A stretch of 64,000 nucleotides of DNA from Prochlorococcus marinus str. MIT 0918 (GCF_027359415.1 NZ_CP114780.1:1116001-1180000), one strand, 5' to 3'; positions 30,693 through 41,523 are shown, counted from the first letter of the stretch. Numbers and translations: made by a program. The notes: generated by a model not told the origin, from the letters alone.

Positions 30693-31592
30693 ATGCAAGG
30701 GAAAAAACCACTGATAATAGTTTTGCTAGGGCCAACAGCAAGTGGTAAAACTGATCTTGCTATCGAAATAGCCAAAAAGATAAAAGTCAATATTCACAAT
30801 ATTGATTCTCGTCAACTTTATAAAGAGATGGATATAGGTACAGCTAAGCCAACACTGGCGCAACAAGAAAAAATCAATCACTATCTTATTAATTTGAGAG
30901 CCCCTAATAATCCAATAACATTAAATGAATTTAAAAAAGAAGCCGAAATTAGTATTCAAAAAGAACTAAACATAAAAAATCGCAGTTTTCTTGTAGGGGG
31001 AAGTGGTCTTTATCTTAAAGCAATCATTTATGGGCTTTGTCCTCCCTCCGTACCTCCACAACCATTGCTTCGTGAAAAGTTTAAAAATATTGGACAATTA
31101 GAATGCCATCAAATACTTCAAAAATGTGATCCAATCGCAGGGGGAAAAATTTCACAAACAGATGCAATACGAACAGTGCGTGCATTAGAAGTATTTTTTG
31201 CAACAGGAAAAAAAATCAGTTCATTACAATCTTTGAAAGCGCCAAATTGGACTGTTTTGGAATTAGGTTTAAACCCTTCAAATCTTCATCAAAGAATTGC
31301 TGAGCGAACAAAAAATATATATGCAAAAGGTCTTGTAGAAGAAACTGAACAATTAGTTGAAAAATATGGACCAGAGCTTCCCTTACTTCAAACAATTGGT
31401 TACAAAGAGGCCTTGGCGTTAATTGAAGGAGAATATTCATTAGTTGAAGCCATCAATGTAACAACCAATCGCACTAATCAATTTGCAAAAAAACAAAGGA
31501 CTTGGTTTCGCCATCAACATAATGCAAAATGGCTAAATGAAAAGAACTCTCTAGAAGAAGCTCTCTCTTTGATCAAAAACGTTATAGGGTGA
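30693..31592 (+). CDS. miaA: tRNA dimethylallyltransferase
   Basis: Adds a dimethylallyl group to A37 of tRNAs reading UNN codons. The 299 residues show the P-loop LLGPTASGKTDLAIEIA near 10-26, NIDSRQLYKEMDIGTAKPT and LVGGSGLYLKAI. RTVRALEVFFATGK and the closing QFAKKQRTWFRHQ segment complete the MiaA order. It is about 15 residues shorter than the E. coli protein (316), all at the C-terminus. Confidence 0.96.
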   Translation: MQGKKPLIIVLLGPTASGKTDLAIEIAKKIKVNIHNIDSRQLYKEMDIGTAKPTLAQQEKINHYLINLRAPNNPITLNEFKKEAEISIQKELNIKNRSFLVGGSGLYLKAIIYGLCPPSVPPQPLLREKFKNIGQLECHQILQKCDPIAGGKISQTDAIRTVRALEVFFATGKKISSLQSLKAPNWTVLELGLNPSNLHQRIAERTKNIYAKGLVEETEQLVEKYGPELPLLQTIGYKEALALIEGEYSLVEAINVTTNRTNQFAKKQRTWFRHQHNAKWLNEKNSLEEALSLIKNVIG

Positions 31593-31655
31593 TCTCAGTA
31601 GATCTAAAATTTGGAGATTCCTTATTCGTTCTGCTTTATTCCTTAATCACACTGA

Positions 31656-32264
31656 ATGCCACCACGTCCCCGGTTTGATCGACGCGCTCCAGTCAGAGAG
31701 CTACCCAACATTAATGAACGTATCAAATATCCAAAACTCAGGGTAGTTGATGCAGATGGAGCACAACTTGGAGTTATAAGCCGAGAAGAAGCTTTACAAG
31801 TAGCTCAAGATAGAGAGCTAGATCTTGTTTTAGTAAGTGAAAAAGCAGACCCACCAGTATGCAGAATCATGAACTATGGCAAATTTAAATTTGAGCAAGA
31901 AAAAAAAGCTAAAGAAGCCAAAAAGAAATCACATCAAACGGAAGTAAAAGAAGTCAAAATGCGATACAAAATTGATCAGCATGATTATCTAGTGCGTATT
32001 GGTCAAGCAACACGTTTTTTAAAAGCTGGCGACAAAGTTAAATGCACAGTTATTTTTAGAGGTAGAGAGATTCAGCATTCAAATCTTGCCGAATCTCTTC
32101 TTGCCAGAATGGCAAAAGACCTCGAAGAAGAAGCAGAAATTCAACAATCAGCAAAAAGAGAAGGAAGGAATATGATTATGTTTCTAACTCCAAGAAAGAC
32201 TCCTCTTATCAAAAAAGAAAGTGAGGATAAAAAAAACAATTCAAAAGCTAAGCGAACAATTTAA
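31656..32264 (+). CDS. infC: Translation initiation factor IF-3
   Basis: Binds the 30S subunit, prevents premature 50S joining and checks the initiator tRNA. The 202-residue protein has the N-terminal domain [20 protein letters not shown] and [22 protein letters not shown] lysine-rich linker ([10 protein letters not shown]) joins it to the C-terminal domain with [18 protein letters not shown] and [13 protein letters not shown]. The frame starts with ATG; no rare ATT start is needed. The usual infC-rpmI-rplT cluster is split here: rpmI and rplT lie 30 kb away. Confidence 0.96.
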   Translation: MPPRPRFDRRAPVRELPNINERIKYPKLRVVDADGAQLGVISREEALQVAQDRELDLVLVSEKADPPVCRIMNYGKFKFEQEKKAKEAKKKSHQTEVKEVKMRYKIDQHDYLVRIGQATRFLKAGDKVKCTVIFRGREIQHSNLAESLLARMAKDLEEEAEIQQSAKREGRNMIMFLTPRKTPLIKKESEDKKNNSKAKRTI

Positions 32265-32393
32265 TCTTTCATTAAAAAACTATTGTTTAGATAACAATTT
32301 GCAAAACCTGTCACATAAGCTTAGGACAAACAAGCAATTGTCACCCAAGCATTAATTCTCTATTGTGACCACATTGAAACTTGGCATACAGGT

Positions 32394-33380
32394 GTGAAAT
32401 TCCATATTCAACAGGAGAGTGACATCCCTGCCTCAACTCAACTGTACAATCAAATATGTTTTGCTATTGCTGCTAGGCACTATCCTCCTGGACATAGGCT
32501 CCCAAGCACGCGTCAATTAGCTATGCAAACTGGTTTGCATAGAAATACAATTAGCAAGGTATATCGGCAATTAGAAACCGATGGGGTTGTTGAAGCTATT
32601 GCTGGTTCAGGTATTTACGTTCGAGATCAACAAAAGCAAAGAGAGCTAAAGGAAGCTAATGCTCAAAGGAAAAAAGGGATTACTGATCTAGACCAAGAGG
32701 TCAGAAATAGCGTTGATGAATTACTTAATGCTGGATGTACTCTCCAACAAACAAGAGAGTTATTTGTGCAAGAAATTGACTGGAGACTGCGTTGTGGGGC
32801 AAGAGTTCTTATCAGTACACCAAGAGAGGATTTAGGTGCTTCTATGCTAATAGCTGAAGAATTAGGTCCAAACCTGAATGTTCCAATTGAAGTTGTTCCA
32901 ATGGAAGAACTAGAAGCTGTTCTAGAAACTTCCAATATAGGAACTGTTGTTACTAGCCGTTATTTCCTTCAACCATTAGAAGAGTTAGCAAAACGACATA
33001 GTGTCAGAGCAATAGCAGTAGATCTCAGTGATTTTGAAAAAGAACTCAACCTACTCAAAGAGTTGCGAGCAGGAAGTTGTGTTGGAATTGTAAGTATTAG
33101 CCCAGGCATACTTAGAGCAGCGGAAGTGATTTTACACAGCATGAGAGGAAATGAACTCTTGCTTATGACTGCCAATCCTGACGTAGGAAGTAGACTACTA
33201 GCTCTTTTAAGAGCATCAAACTATGTTTTATGTGATAGTCCTAGTCTTCCAATAGTTGAACATACGCTTAGACAAAATCGCTCCCAACTCATTCGAATGC
33301 CACAAATTCACTGTGCAGAAAAATATCTAAGCGATTCAACTCTGGAACGCCTTCAAAAAGAAATTGGTCTTCTTAAATAA
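32394..33380 (+). CDS. GntR-family transcriptional regulator with a cyanobacterial C-terminal domain
   Basis: The N-terminal winged helix is a clear GntR domain: IPASTQLYNQICFAI, PPGHRLPSTRQLAMQTGLHR, NTISKVYRQLETDGVVEAI and GSGIYV. The remaining 230 residues do not look like the FadR, UTRA or aminotransferase effector domains; they show two alternating alpha/beta stretches (ARVLISTPREDLGASMLIAE, IGTVVTSRYFLQPL, CVGIVSISPGILRAAEVI) reminiscent of a periplasmic-binding fold. It may be the counterpart of Synechocystis Sll1961, a regulator affecting photosystem stoichiometry; that link is from memory. It begins with GTG 32394, between infC and cysE. Confidence 0.82.
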   Translation: MKFHIQQESDIPASTQLYNQICFAIAARHYPPGHRLPSTRQLAMQTGLHRNTISKVYRQLETDGVVEAIAGSGIYVRDQQKQRELKEANAQRKKGITDLDQEVRNSVDELLNAGCTLQQTRELFVQEIDWRLRCGARVLISTPREDLGASMLIAEELGPNLNVPIEVVPMEELEAVLETSNIGTVVTSRYFLQPLEELAKRHSVRAIAVDLSDFEKELNLLKELRAGSCVGIVSISPGILRAAEVILHSMRGNELLLMTANPDVGSRLLALLRASNYVLCDSPSLPIVEHTLRQNRSQLIRMPQIHCAEKYLSDSTLERLQKEIGLLK

Positions 33381-33404
33381 CAATTTCCTTATTTCTTTGA
33401 GAAG

Positions 33405-34154
33405 ATGCTTAAAGCTTTTTACTCAGATTTAGCGATTATTCGCGAAAGAGATCCAGCAGCAAGAGGAATTCTAGAAATAGTACTCTGCTATCCAGGATTT
33501 CAGGCAATAGTTCTTCATCGTATTAGCCACAAACTATGGAACAAAAGAATACCTCTTTTGCCAAGGGTTCTTAGTCAATTTACAAGGGCCGTGACAGGTA
33601 TAGAAATTCATCCTGGTGCAAAAATAGGAAAAGGTGTTTTTATTGACCATGGAATGGGAGTTGTTATTGGCGAAACAACTGAAATAGGTAATCGATGCCT
33701 TCTATATCAGGGCGTCACACTAGGAGGTACAGGAAAAAGCCATGGGAAAAGGCATCCAACCTTATCTGAAAATGTTGTGGTAGGAGCTGGTGCAAAAGTT
33801 TTAGGGGCAATAAAAGTAGGAGCTAATACCAGAATTGGAGCAGGCTCAGTTGTAGTAAGAGATGTGGAAGCAGACAGTACAGTCGTTGGAATCCCTGGGA
33901 GGATTATTCATCAAAGTGGTGTTCGCATAAATCCTTTAGCCCACTCTGCCCTCCCTGATGCTGAAGCAACTATTATTAAAAACCTAATGGATAGAATCGA
34001 CTGCTTAGAAAGTGAAGTGAGAACACTAAGTAATATTCTAGATGAATTAAATAAGGGTAATGTTACTCCTAACAAAATATTTTCTGGAGAAGCACAAAAC
34101 CTCAAAGATAAGGAAATTATTGAATTTCTTGGAGATAATATTAAAGAAGATTAA
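33405..34154 (+). CDS. cysE: Serine O-acetyltransferase
   Basis: Makes O-acetylserine for cysteine synthesis. The 249 residues begin with the helical SAT domain ([30 protein letters not shown]). The left-handed beta-helix of hexapeptide repeats follows, with [37 protein letters not shown] and [11 protein letters not shown]. The final 60 residues form a polar helix ([15 protein letters not shown]) that is longer than the short C-terminal tail that binds cysteine synthase. The stop overlaps the convergent secA stop by 4 bases. Confidence 0.95.
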   Translation: MLKAFYSDLAIIRERDPAARGILEIVLCYPGFQAIVLHRISHKLWNKRIPLLPRVLSQFTRAVTGIEIHPGAKIGKGVFIDHGMGVVIGETTEIGNRCLLYQGVTLGGTGKSHGKRHPTLSENVVVGAGAKVLGAIKVGANTRIGAGSVVVRDVEADSTVVGIPGRIIHQSGVRINPLAHSALPDAEATIIKNLMDRIDCLESEVRTLSNILDELNKGNVTPNKIFSGEAQNLKDKEIIEFLGDNIKED

Positions 34155-36991
34155 TTCTTTTCTGGTGGGGCAGGTTGAAACATAAACATAGAGTAAATAA
34201 CATTTCTTCTCATATTTGTCATCATCTCAAGGAACATATCATACCCTTCATTTTTATATTCAATTAAAGGATCTTTCTGGCCATATCCTCTCAACCCTAC
34301 AGATTCTCTTAAAGCATCCATAGCTTGTAAATGCTCTCTCCATAGTGTATCTATTTGTTGAAGAATAAAAAATCTTTCCGCTTCTCTCATAAGTCCTGGT
34401 CTATCTTTTTCAATTTGTGTTTCCTTTAAGTCATAAGCATTTCTTAATTGCTCTTGAAGAAATGCTTGCAACTCATCAATATCCAAACCTTTAATATCAC
34501 TTGGTTTTAAATCATCTAATAGATATACAAACTCCTGAACCTTGGATACTAATTGTTGTAGATCCCATTCTTCAGATGGCAAATCAGAATTGACATAAGC
34601 AAAAACAATCTCTTGCATAGTCCTTTCACCATATCCAATTACTTGTTTCTTTAGTTCAATACCTTCTAAAACTCTATGTCGTTCAGAATAAACAGCGCGT
34701 CTTTGATTATTCATAACCTCATCATATTCAAAAACCTGTTTTCGAATATCAAAATAATAAGTTTCAACTTTTTTCTGAGCACTTTCTAAAGATCTTGTCA
34801 ACATTCCTGACTCAATTGGTATATCTTCATCAACACGAAAAGCGTTCATCAATGAAGCAACTCTCTCACCACCAAAAATTCGAAGCAAGTTATCTCCTAA
34901 TGACAAAAAGAATCTTGTACTGCCTAAATCTCCTTGCCGCCCTGCTCGACCTCTTAACTGATTATCCACTCGACGAGATTCATGTCGCTCCGTACCAATA
35001 ACATGTAACCCTCCAACTTCTCTAACATGCTTTTCTTCTTGCTTAACCACAACATCATATTCTGATTTCACTGTTGAAATAGCTTCTCTCAAAGACTTAA
35101 TTAAGGGGTCTTCAGTTGGAGCCTTTTCTGCAGCCGTTGAAATACGATCTTCAAGGTCAATTGGACTTAATTTTCTATCCCCCCATGCTTTAACTAACTT
35201 ACGTTCCAATTCTATAAGAACTTTCTCCGTATCATCTGTCAAAATACAGGGGTAAAGACTGCTAACAGGAACACTCTTGGTAATTGTCTGAGATTTAATA
35301 TTTTTGGAATTTTCATTTTCCTCTCCAAATCCCGTAGATGATTGATCTTGTCGTTGTAGCGGTATAGGTGGTTTATGTCCATCCTCTGGCTTAACTAATT
35401 TGGGAGCAAGGGCCTCTCTTACCTTTAAACGCGCCATATAATCACTGTTACCCCCAAGAATAATGTCCGTGCCGCGGCCTGCCATATTAGTTGCAATAGT
35501 TACTGCACCTGCTCTACCTGCCTGTGCAACAATCTCAGCCTCACGTTCAACGTTCTCAGGTTTAGCGTTAAGGAGATTATGAGGTATCTTTTGTTCAGAT
35601 AACAAAGCGCTTAAAACCTCACTTTTCTCAACACTGGTTGTCCCTACTAAAACAGGCCTCCCTTGATTGTGTATCTGCGCAGTTTCATTGGCCACAGCTC
35701 TCCACTTAGCAGCTTCTGTTTTGAAGACTTGATCTACCCAATCTTCTCTAGACCGAGGTCGATTAGTAGGAATTACAGTTGTCTCAAGTTGATATGTTTT
35801 TTCAAATTCAACCTCCTCAGTTTTAGCAGTTCCAGTCATACCAGCTAGACGTGGATATAAAAGAAAGAAGTTCTGATATGTAATTGATGCAAGAGTCTGT
35901 GTTTCAGGCTGAATTGGCAATTGTTCCTTTGCTTCTATTGCTTGATGTTGTCCATCACTCCACCGACGTCCTGGCATTACACGTCCTGTAAATTCATCTA
36001 CAATTACAGCCTCATTACTTCTTACGATGTAATTGACATCTTTAATAAATAATTCTTTGGCTTTTAAAGCATTAGTGATGTAATGAGCCCAGGGATCTTT
36101 AGGATCATATAAATCACTAACATTTAATAACTGCTCCGATTTAGCAAATCCTTCATCAGTCAAAGTGCAGGTTCTTTGTTTTTCATCTACTTCATAATCA
36201 CCTTCTGGATCAATCCCATCTTTTCCCATCTCAGCAGCTCGTTGTAAAGCAAGGACAACTTCTGCAGCTTTTTGATACTTTTCTTGAGGTCGTTCTACTT
36301 GTCCAGAAATAATTAATGGAGTTCTAGCCTCATCAATTAAAATTGAATCAACTTCATCAATAATACAAAATTGAAAATTTTTCTGAACAATCTCATTAAT
36401 ATCATTAGCCATATTATCTCTTAAATAATCAAATCCAAGTTCTGAATTTGTCGCATAAGTTATATCACATTGATAATTTTTTCGTCTCTCTAAAGGATTC
36501 ATATCTTGTTGAATCAAACCTACAGATAATCCTAAAAATCTATGCACTTGTCCCATCCACTCTGCATCTCGTCTTGCTAAATAATCATTAACAGTTACTA
36601 CATGGACTCCTCTACCTGTAAGAGCATTTAAATAACTAGGCAAAGTTGCAACTAGGGTTTTACCTTCTCCAGTTTTCATTTCAGCAATTTGCCCTTCATG
36701 TAAAACCATTCCGCCTATTAGTTGCACATCAAAATGTCTCATTCCTAAGACTCTCTTACTTGCTTCTCTAACTACTGCAAAAGCTTCCGGGAGAAGTTCA
36801 TCCAAACACTCTCGTTGTAAATCAAAATTGGAAATTTTATCCAATTGACTGCGAAAAAGAGCGGTTTTTGCTCTTAATTCATCGTCAGTCAGAGGAGATA
36901 TCTCCTCTTCCAAAATATTGATATCAGACAAAATCGGCTGATAGCGCTTCAGCTTGCGAGCATTTGGATCTCCCAGCAAAAGCTTGAGCAT
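34151..36991 (-). CDS. secA: Preprotein translocase ATPase SecA
   Basis: Drives proteins through SecYEG into the periplasm and thylakoid. The 946-residue protein has Walker [18 protein letters not shown] near 105-121, [19 protein letters not shown] and the [13 protein letters not shown] Walker B. NBD2 is marked by [18 protein letters not shown] and [28 protein letters not shown]-type sequence (positions about 635-660). Between these, residues 530-610 form a polar insertion typical of cyanobacterial and plastid SecA. The C-terminal zinc-binding cysteines of E. coli SecA are absent; the protein ends [11 protein letters not shown]. Confidence 0.97.
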   Translation of the reverse strand: MLKLLLGDPNARKLKRYQPILSDINILEEEISPLTDDELRAKTALFRSQLDKISNFDLQRECLDELLPEAFAVVREASKRVLGMRHFDVQLIGGMVLHEGQIAEMKTGEGKTLVATLPSYLNALTGRGVHVVTVNDYLARRDAEWMGQVHRFLGLSVGLIQQDMNPLERRKNYQCDITYATNSELGFDYLRDNMANDINEIVQKNFQFCIIDEVDSILIDEARTPLIISGQVERPQEKYQKAAEVVLALQRAAEMGKDGIDPEGDYEVDEKQRTCTLTDEGFAKSEQLLNVSDLYDPKDPWAHYITNALKAKELFIKDVNYIVRSNEAVIVDEFTGRVMPGRRWSDGQHQAIEAKEQLPIQPETQTLASITYQNFFLLYPRLAGMTGTAKTEEVEFEKTYQLETTVIPTNRPRSREDWVDQVFKTEAAKWRAVANETAQIHNQGRPVLVGTTSVEKSEVLSALLSEQKIPHNLLNAKPENVEREAEIVAQAGRAGAVTIATNMAGRGTDIILGGNSDYMARLKVREALAPKLVKPEDGHKPPIPLQRQDQSSTGFGEENENSKNIKSQTITKSVPVSSLYPCILTDDTEKVLIELERKLVKAWGDRKLSPIDLEDRISTAAEKAPTEDPLIKSLREAISTVKSEYDVVVKQEEKHVREVGGLHVIGTERHESRRVDNQLRGRAGRQGDLGSTRFFLSLGDNLLRIFGGERVASLMNAFRVDEDIPIESGMLTRSLESAQKKVETYYFDIRKQVFEYDEVMNNQRRAVYSERHRVLEGIELKKQVIGYGERTMQEIVFAYVNSDLPSEEWDLQQLVSKVQEFVYLLDDLKPSDIKGLDIDELQAFLQEQLRNAYDLKETQIEKDRPGLMREAERFFILQQIDTLWREHLQAMDALRESVGLRGYGQKDPLIEYKNEGYDMFLEMMTNMRRNVIYSMFMFQPAPPEKN

Positions 36992-37137
36992 GATTACAGG
37001 AACTACAAATACCTACTTAGCCTAACTAACTACGATCAGAGTTACATACGTCATAAAAGAATTAAGCGCTATAAAAGACATATGTGAAGTTTATTTGAAG
37101 GGTTATTCAAAGAAAATTTGATTTATGATGTTTTACT

Positions 37138-37596
37138 ATGCAACGCCTAAAACTGATCCATCATGCACCAGGGGCCCCTGGATTGAGATTTTTAGGCCTA
37201 GGTCCATACTTCCTACCCATACAAGGACTTACTAAACTCCAAAAACTTCTTGAAAAACATGCTTTTTGGGCAACAGGGAGAAATTATAAAAATCTACGTA
37301 AATTACTTGCTAAAAGCACAATAGTTATAACTCTATGGAGAGGAAAGAGATTAATCGGTTTTGGCAGAGCAACAAGTGATGGGGTTTATAGGGCTGTTTT
37401 ATGGGACATAGTTGTTGCAGGTGATTTGCAAGGACAAGGGCTGGGTAGAAAAGTAGTGGAAGCTCTTCTCTCATCTCCTTCAATTAAAGAAGTAGAACGT
37501 ATTTATCTAATGACCACAAATAGTGATGAGTTCTACAAGCAACTTGGCTTTAAAAATTGCAATCATCAAAAATTACTAATTAGATCAAAAAGTTAA
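37138..37596 (+). CDS. GNAT-family acetyltransferase (Ycf52-like)
   Basis: A 152-residue acetyl-CoA-dependent N-acetyltransferase. The GNAT core reads IGFGRATSDGVYRAVLWDIVV, then the acetyl-CoA-binding loop DLQGQGLGRKVVEALL, and the closing MTTNSDEFYKQLGFK. This pattern resembles the plastid Ycf52 / plant GNAT (NSI) group, which acetylates chloroplast proteins or melatonin precursors. The target here is unknown. The gene is divergent from secA with 146 bases between. Confidence 0.82.
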   Translation: MQRLKLIHHAPGAPGLRFLGLGPYFLPIQGLTKLQKLLEKHAFWATGRNYKNLRKLLAKSTIVITLWRGKRLIGFGRATSDGVYRAVLWDIVVAGDLQGQGLGRKVVEALLSSPSIKEVERIYLMTTNSDEFYKQLGFKNCNHQKLLIRSKS

Positions 37597-37711
37597 AAAT
37601 TGACCCGATAACACTAAAAAGGAAAGCCCCTGAGAAGACTAACCTTATTAAAAAGTAAAAATTTTAAACGCTGGAATCTATCAAAAAGAAGTATTAATTC
37701 GACTTTTTAAA

Positions 37712-37782
37712 GCGGATGAAGAGATTCGAACTCTCGACCCTCTCCTTGGCAAGGAGATGCTCTACCACTGAGCTACATCCGC
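37712..37782 (-). tRNA. tRNA-Gly (GCC)
   Basis: On the minus strand the 71-nt sequence folds into a full cloverleaf. The acceptor stem is GCGGATG/CATCCGC, the D arm GCTC-AGTGGTA-GAGC, the anticodon stem TCTCC/GGAGA with loop TTGCCAA (anticodon GCC), and the T arm GAGAG-TTCGAAT-CTCTT. CCA is not encoded (TTT follows). A TAGAAT element 12 bases upstream can serve as -10. Confidence 0.97.
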
Positions 37783-37794
37783 AAGTCCATAAAT

Positions 37795-37800
37795 ATTCTA
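37795..37800 (-). promoter_or_regulatory. Candidate -10 element for tRNA-Gly
   Basis: TAGAAT on the minus strand ends 12 bases before the first base of the mature tRNA. No clear -35 hexamer lies 16-18 bases before it. Confidence 0.35.
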
Positions 37801-37868
37801 CCTACCAAAGCAGCATGACTTAAGAAAGGTCCTATGGTCAATGATTTGAGTTAATTGATACGGGTTGA

Positions 37869-38345
37869 TTAATTCAAAGAATTCATCAATGAACCCATTT
37901 CAATAGCTTGCAATGCATAATTCCAACCAAGATTACTTTTAACACCAGCTCTTTCTAAGGCCTGTTGCATAGTGTCAGTAGTAAGTAAACCAAAAATTAT
38001 TGGCACCCCTGTTTCTCTTGAAACTGATGCAATTCCTTTACTGGATTCATTAATTACAACATCAAAATGAGGAGTATCGCCTCTTATCACTGCGCCAAGT
38101 GTAATCAAAACATCATATCGTCCAGTTTTAGCCAATGATTGAGAAACTAAAGGAAGCTCAAAAGAACCTGGAACCCAAGCTATATCTAATTGATCGCTAG
38201 TTTCCGCAATATCAATACCATGTCTATTTAAGCAGTCAAGGCAACCACTTAATAGCTTATTAGTAACTAAATCGTTGAAACGAGCTACAACGATCGCAAC
38301 TTTCAAGCTTGAAGCATTTTGAAAACGCCCTTCAATAACAACCAT
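37869..38345 (-). CDS. ribH: 6,7-dimethyl-8-ribityllumazine synthase
   Basis: Penultimate enzyme of riboflavin synthesis. The 158-residue protein shows [30 protein letters not shown] (pyrimidine substrate site) and [18 protein letters not shown], with His in that last motif as the catalytic residue. [21 protein letters not shown] completes the signature. It lies 54 bases downstream of psbZ on the same strand. No FMN riboswitch fits in the leader. Confidence 0.96.
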   Translation of the reverse strand: MVVIEGRFQNASSLKVAIVVARFNDLVTNKLLSGCLDCLNRHGIDIAETSDQLDIAWVPGSFELPLVSQSLAKTGRYDVLITLGAVIRGDTPHFDVVINESSKGIASVSRETGVPIIFGLLTTDTMQQALERAGVKSNLGWNYALQAIEMGSLMNSLN

Positions 38346-38399
38346 TACTTGCTAGAAAATGCCTATTTAGACCTACCTTCGCATGCAACGTGTTGAAGT

Positions 38400-38597
38400 T
38401 CAAACAAAGAAATCAAGTAAGCCATTAATTAAGACTAGGTGGAACCAAACGCCACCAATAATCTCAATTTTCTTAATTTCTCCATTACGACGATCTTGAG
38501 GATCTGACTGAGTCATATAAAGAACTGGAACACCAACAACTAATATCAATGAAGCAAATAGAAGGGCGTTAATAGCAACAGAACTAAGTACCTGCAT
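38400..38597 (-). CDS. psbZ: Photosystem II reaction centre protein PsbZ (Ycf9)
   Basis: A 65-residue protein with two membrane helices that stabilises photosystem II and its antenna interface. The first helix reads AINALLFASLILVVGVPVLY, the second IEIIGGVWFHLVLINGLLDFF; the motif LVVGVPV and the ending LxFFV are those of PsbZ. The ATG at 38597 gives the family N-terminus; the upstream open codons to 38636 do not fit. It lies between ribH and the divergent mutS. Confidence 0.92.
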   Translation of the reverse strand: MQVLSSVAINALLFASLILVVGVPVLYMTQSDPQDRRNGEIKKIEIIGGVWFHLVLINGLLDFFV

Positions 38598-38682
38598 GGG
38601 GAATGGAGCAATGGAGCAGAAGCTCTTTTCAATCAACTAATTGTCACATGAGATTGGACATTTTTTACAAAAATGACAAGGG

Positions 38683-41502
38683 TTGTCGCGAGGCTTCACA
38701 TCCAAAAAACAAAAAGAGCCTTACGATGCCAACAATTACGTTGGCAGAAAAGCATCTATGACTGCCGAAAGCAAGCCTTTGCAAGGGGACTTTTTCATTA
38801 ATCCAGAAGAAGAGGGTGTTACAAAGACTTCAAGAAAAACTCCGGTAGAAGATAAGGATTACGACATAAAAGATGAAGATTTGACAAAAGACGCTGAATT
38901 AAGACCTAGAAAAAAAAACGGTTCTAACACAAAAAATAAGCTTGTCTTCAAAGAACCAAATTCAGTCAAACCTTCTAATCTCCCAAACTGGTCTCACCAT
39001 AGTCTTGTGGAACTTGAAGAGCTCACTCCAGCACTTAAACATTATGTAGAACTAAAAATAAAAAACCCTAAAAGGATTTTGCTTTATCGGTTAGGAGATT
39101 TTTTTGAGTGTTTTTTTGAGGATGCAATCCAATTATCACAATTATTAGAACTAACTCTAACTGGCAAAGATGGCGGTAAAAACATAGGGCGAGTCCCTAT
39201 GGCAGGCATTCCCCATCATGCTGCAGAAAAATACTGCTCAATACTGATCCAAAAAGGCCTATCAATAGCAATATGTGATCAACTTGAAAGTGTGCATAAC
39301 AAAGAAGGAAAACTAATTAAAAGAGGAATTACAAGAATACTTACACCTGGAACAGTAATTGAATCAGGAATGTTGCAAGCCAAAAAGAATAATTGGTTAG
39401 CGTCAATTTTAATTGAATCAAAAGCAAATAATGATTCATTAAAATGGGGTTTAGCTAGTGCAGATATAAGTACAGGGGAATTTAAAGCTGAAGAAGGAGA
39501 AGGCATTAACTCTCTAGAACAAAATTTATTAACTATTGAAGCCTCTGAAATTGTGTCAGAAAAATTAGATCCAGATATATTAAAAAATTTAAAATTAAAG
39601 CATATTCAAGTACATCAATTATCTAAAACTTCTTTTAGCCTTCCTGAAGCAGAATCAATTATTAAAAAGCATTATCAATTAAAGGCTATTCAAGGAATTG
39701 GATTTAAAGAATCACAATTAGCATTAAGAGCAGCAGGAGGACTTATTGGTTATCTCTATGAAACTAACCCTATACAAAAAACTACGTTTAAAAGCAAAAA
39801 TAATCAAGCTCCTCTTGAGGTTCCAAAAATTAATTTTCCTAAAAATAGTTTATTTATAGATGCTCAAACACGAAGAAATCTTGAAATAACAAAAACACAA
39901 AGAGATGGAAAATTTCAAGGTTCCTTTTTATGGGCAATTGATAGAACACTTACAGCAATGGGAGGAAGATGTATAAGGCAATGGGTCGATAATCCTTTAA
40001 TTGATGTTAATAAAATACTGCAAAGACAAAATCTAATAACTGTATTAGTTAGCAATAGAGCTCTAAGAATTACTATCAGGGGCCTATTAAAAAGTATGGG
40101 CGATCTCGAAAGACTTGCTGGTAGAGCAGGTGCAGGTCAAGCAGGTGCCAGAGAACTCATTGCTATTGCTGAAGGTTTAGAAAGACTTCCTCAATTGTCA
40201 TCATATTTAAATGAACTACCAAAAAATCTACCCCCATGGTTTACTAAATTACAAAAAATCAACCCAGAACTTATAGATCTAGCTAAGAGAATCAAGGATG
40301 AATTAATAGACAATCCTCCATTAAATATTACAGAAGGAGGAATAATATATGATGGCGTAGATCCCATATTAGATGGTTTAAGAAATCAACTTGATGATCA
40401 AGATAAATGGCTTGCTAATCAAGAAAAAAAGGAAAGGAGAATTAGTAGAATTAATAATCTTAAGCTTCAGTACCATAGAACATTTGGTTATTTTTTATCA
40501 GTCAGCAAATCAAAAGCTCATGATGTACCATCCCATTGGATTAGAAGGCAAACTTTAGCTAATGAAGAGAGATTTGTAACACCTGATTTAAAAGCTAAAG
40601 AAGGAAAGATATTCCAATTAAAAATAAAATCTTGTACACGTGAGTATGAATTATTTTGCAAGCTTAGAGAATTAGTTGGCATACATGCACCTGCAATTAG
40701 ACAGTCAGCCAAAGCAATTGCTGGACTAGATGTTCTAGCTGGTTTGGCAGAGCTGGCTGCGACTAATAATTATTGTCCTCCAACAATAATTGGAATCAAA
40801 GATGATTCTGACTCAAGAAAAATTAACATCAAAGAATGTAGACATCCAGTTGTAGAACAACTTTTAGTAGAGGAACTTTTCCAACCAAATAGTATTAACC
40901 TAGGAAACAAAACTGACTTGATAATACTTACAGGACCCAATGCAAGTGGTAAAAGTTGTTTTTTACGTCAAATAGGCTTAATACAATTACTTACACAAAT
41001 TGGCAGCTGGATCCCTGCCAAAAAAGCTAATATAAGTATTGCAGATAAAATATTTACTCGAGTAGGTGCGGTAGATGATTTAGCAGCAGGTCAATCTACA
41101 TTTATGGTTGAAATGGCAGAAACTGCATTTATATTAAATCAAGCAACAAAAAACTCTTTAGTTCTATTAGACGAGATTGGGAGAGGTACATCTACTTTTG
41201 ATGGCCTATCAATTGCTTGGTCAGTAAGTGAATTTCTTGCTAGGAGCATTCGAAGTCGCACAATATTTGCAACCCATTATCAAGAATTAAATGCTCTATC
41301 CGAATCATTGAATAATATTTCTAACTTTCAAGTGCTTGTAAAGGAAGCTGGAGAAAGCATAAGTTTTCTTCACAAAGTAATACCTGGTGCTTCAAATAGA
41401 AGTTATGGAATTGAAGTAGCTCGGCTTGCAGGAGTTCCCATACCTGTCATTCAAAGGGCTCGAAAAGTTCTGAATGAGCTTGAGAAAAAAAATAAAAACT
41501 GA
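38683..41502 (+). CDS. mutS: DNA mismatch repair protein MutS
   Basis: Recognises mismatches. From residue 114 it follows MutS: LTPALKHYVELK, then RLGDFFECFFEDA with the mismatch-stacking Phe and the Glu two residues on (F-x-E). The core/clamp region follows, then Walker A LTGPNASGKSCFLRQIG near 747-763 and DEIGRGTSTFDGLSIAW. The first 113 residues are a charged, probably disordered extension not found in E. coli MutS. The start is a TTG at 38683 on this reading; ATG 38758 would remove 25 residues but still leave a long extension. Confidence 0.94.
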   Translation: MSRGFTSKKQKEPYDANNYVGRKASMTAESKPLQGDFFINPEEEGVTKTSRKTPVEDKDYDIKDEDLTKDAELRPRKKNGSNTKNKLVFKEPNSVKPSNLPNWSHHSLVELEELTPALKHYVELKIKNPKRILLYRLGDFFECFFEDAIQLSQLLELTLTGKDGGKNIGRVPMAGIPHHAAEKYCSILIQKGLSIAICDQLESVHNKEGKLIKRGITRILTPGTVIESGMLQAKKNNWLASILIESKANNDSLKWGLASADISTGEFKAEEGEGINSLEQNLLTIEASEIVSEKLDPDILKNLKLKHIQVHQLSKTSFSLPEAESIIKKHYQLKAIQGIGFKESQLALRAAGGLIGYLYETNPIQKTTFKSKNNQAPLEVPKINFPKNSLFIDAQTRRNLEITKTQRDGKFQGSFLWAIDRTLTAMGGRCIRQWVDNPLIDVNKILQRQNLITVLVSNRALRITIRGLLKSMGDLERLAGRAGAGQAGARELIAIAEGLERLPQLSSYLNELPKNLPPWFTKLQKINPELIDLAKRIKDELIDNPPLNITEGGIIYDGVDPILDGLRNQLDDQDKWLANQEKKERRISRINNLKLQYHRTFGYFLSVSKSKAHDVPSHWIRRQTLANEERFVTPDLKAKEGKIFQLKIKSCTREYELFCKLRELVGIHAPAIRQSAKAIAGLDVLAGLAELAATNNYCPPTIIGIKDDSDSRKINIKECRHPVVEQLLVEELFQPNSINLGNKTDLIILTGPNASGKSCFLRQIGLIQLLTQIGSWIPAKKANISIADKIFTRVGAVDDLAAGQSTFMVEMAETAFILNQATKNSLVLLDEIGRGTSTFDGLSIAWSVSEFLARSIRSRTIFATHYQELNALSESLNNISNFQVLVKEAGESISFLHKVIPGASNRSYGIEVARLAGVPIPVIQRARKVLNELEKKNKN

Positions 41503-41523
41503 TTTGACACCATTAAACAAATC

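Noticed and set aside
37597-37711. Small RNA gene between the GNAT gene and tRNA-Gly
   Set aside because: Only weak A/T stems and no promoter plus terminator pair could be identified.
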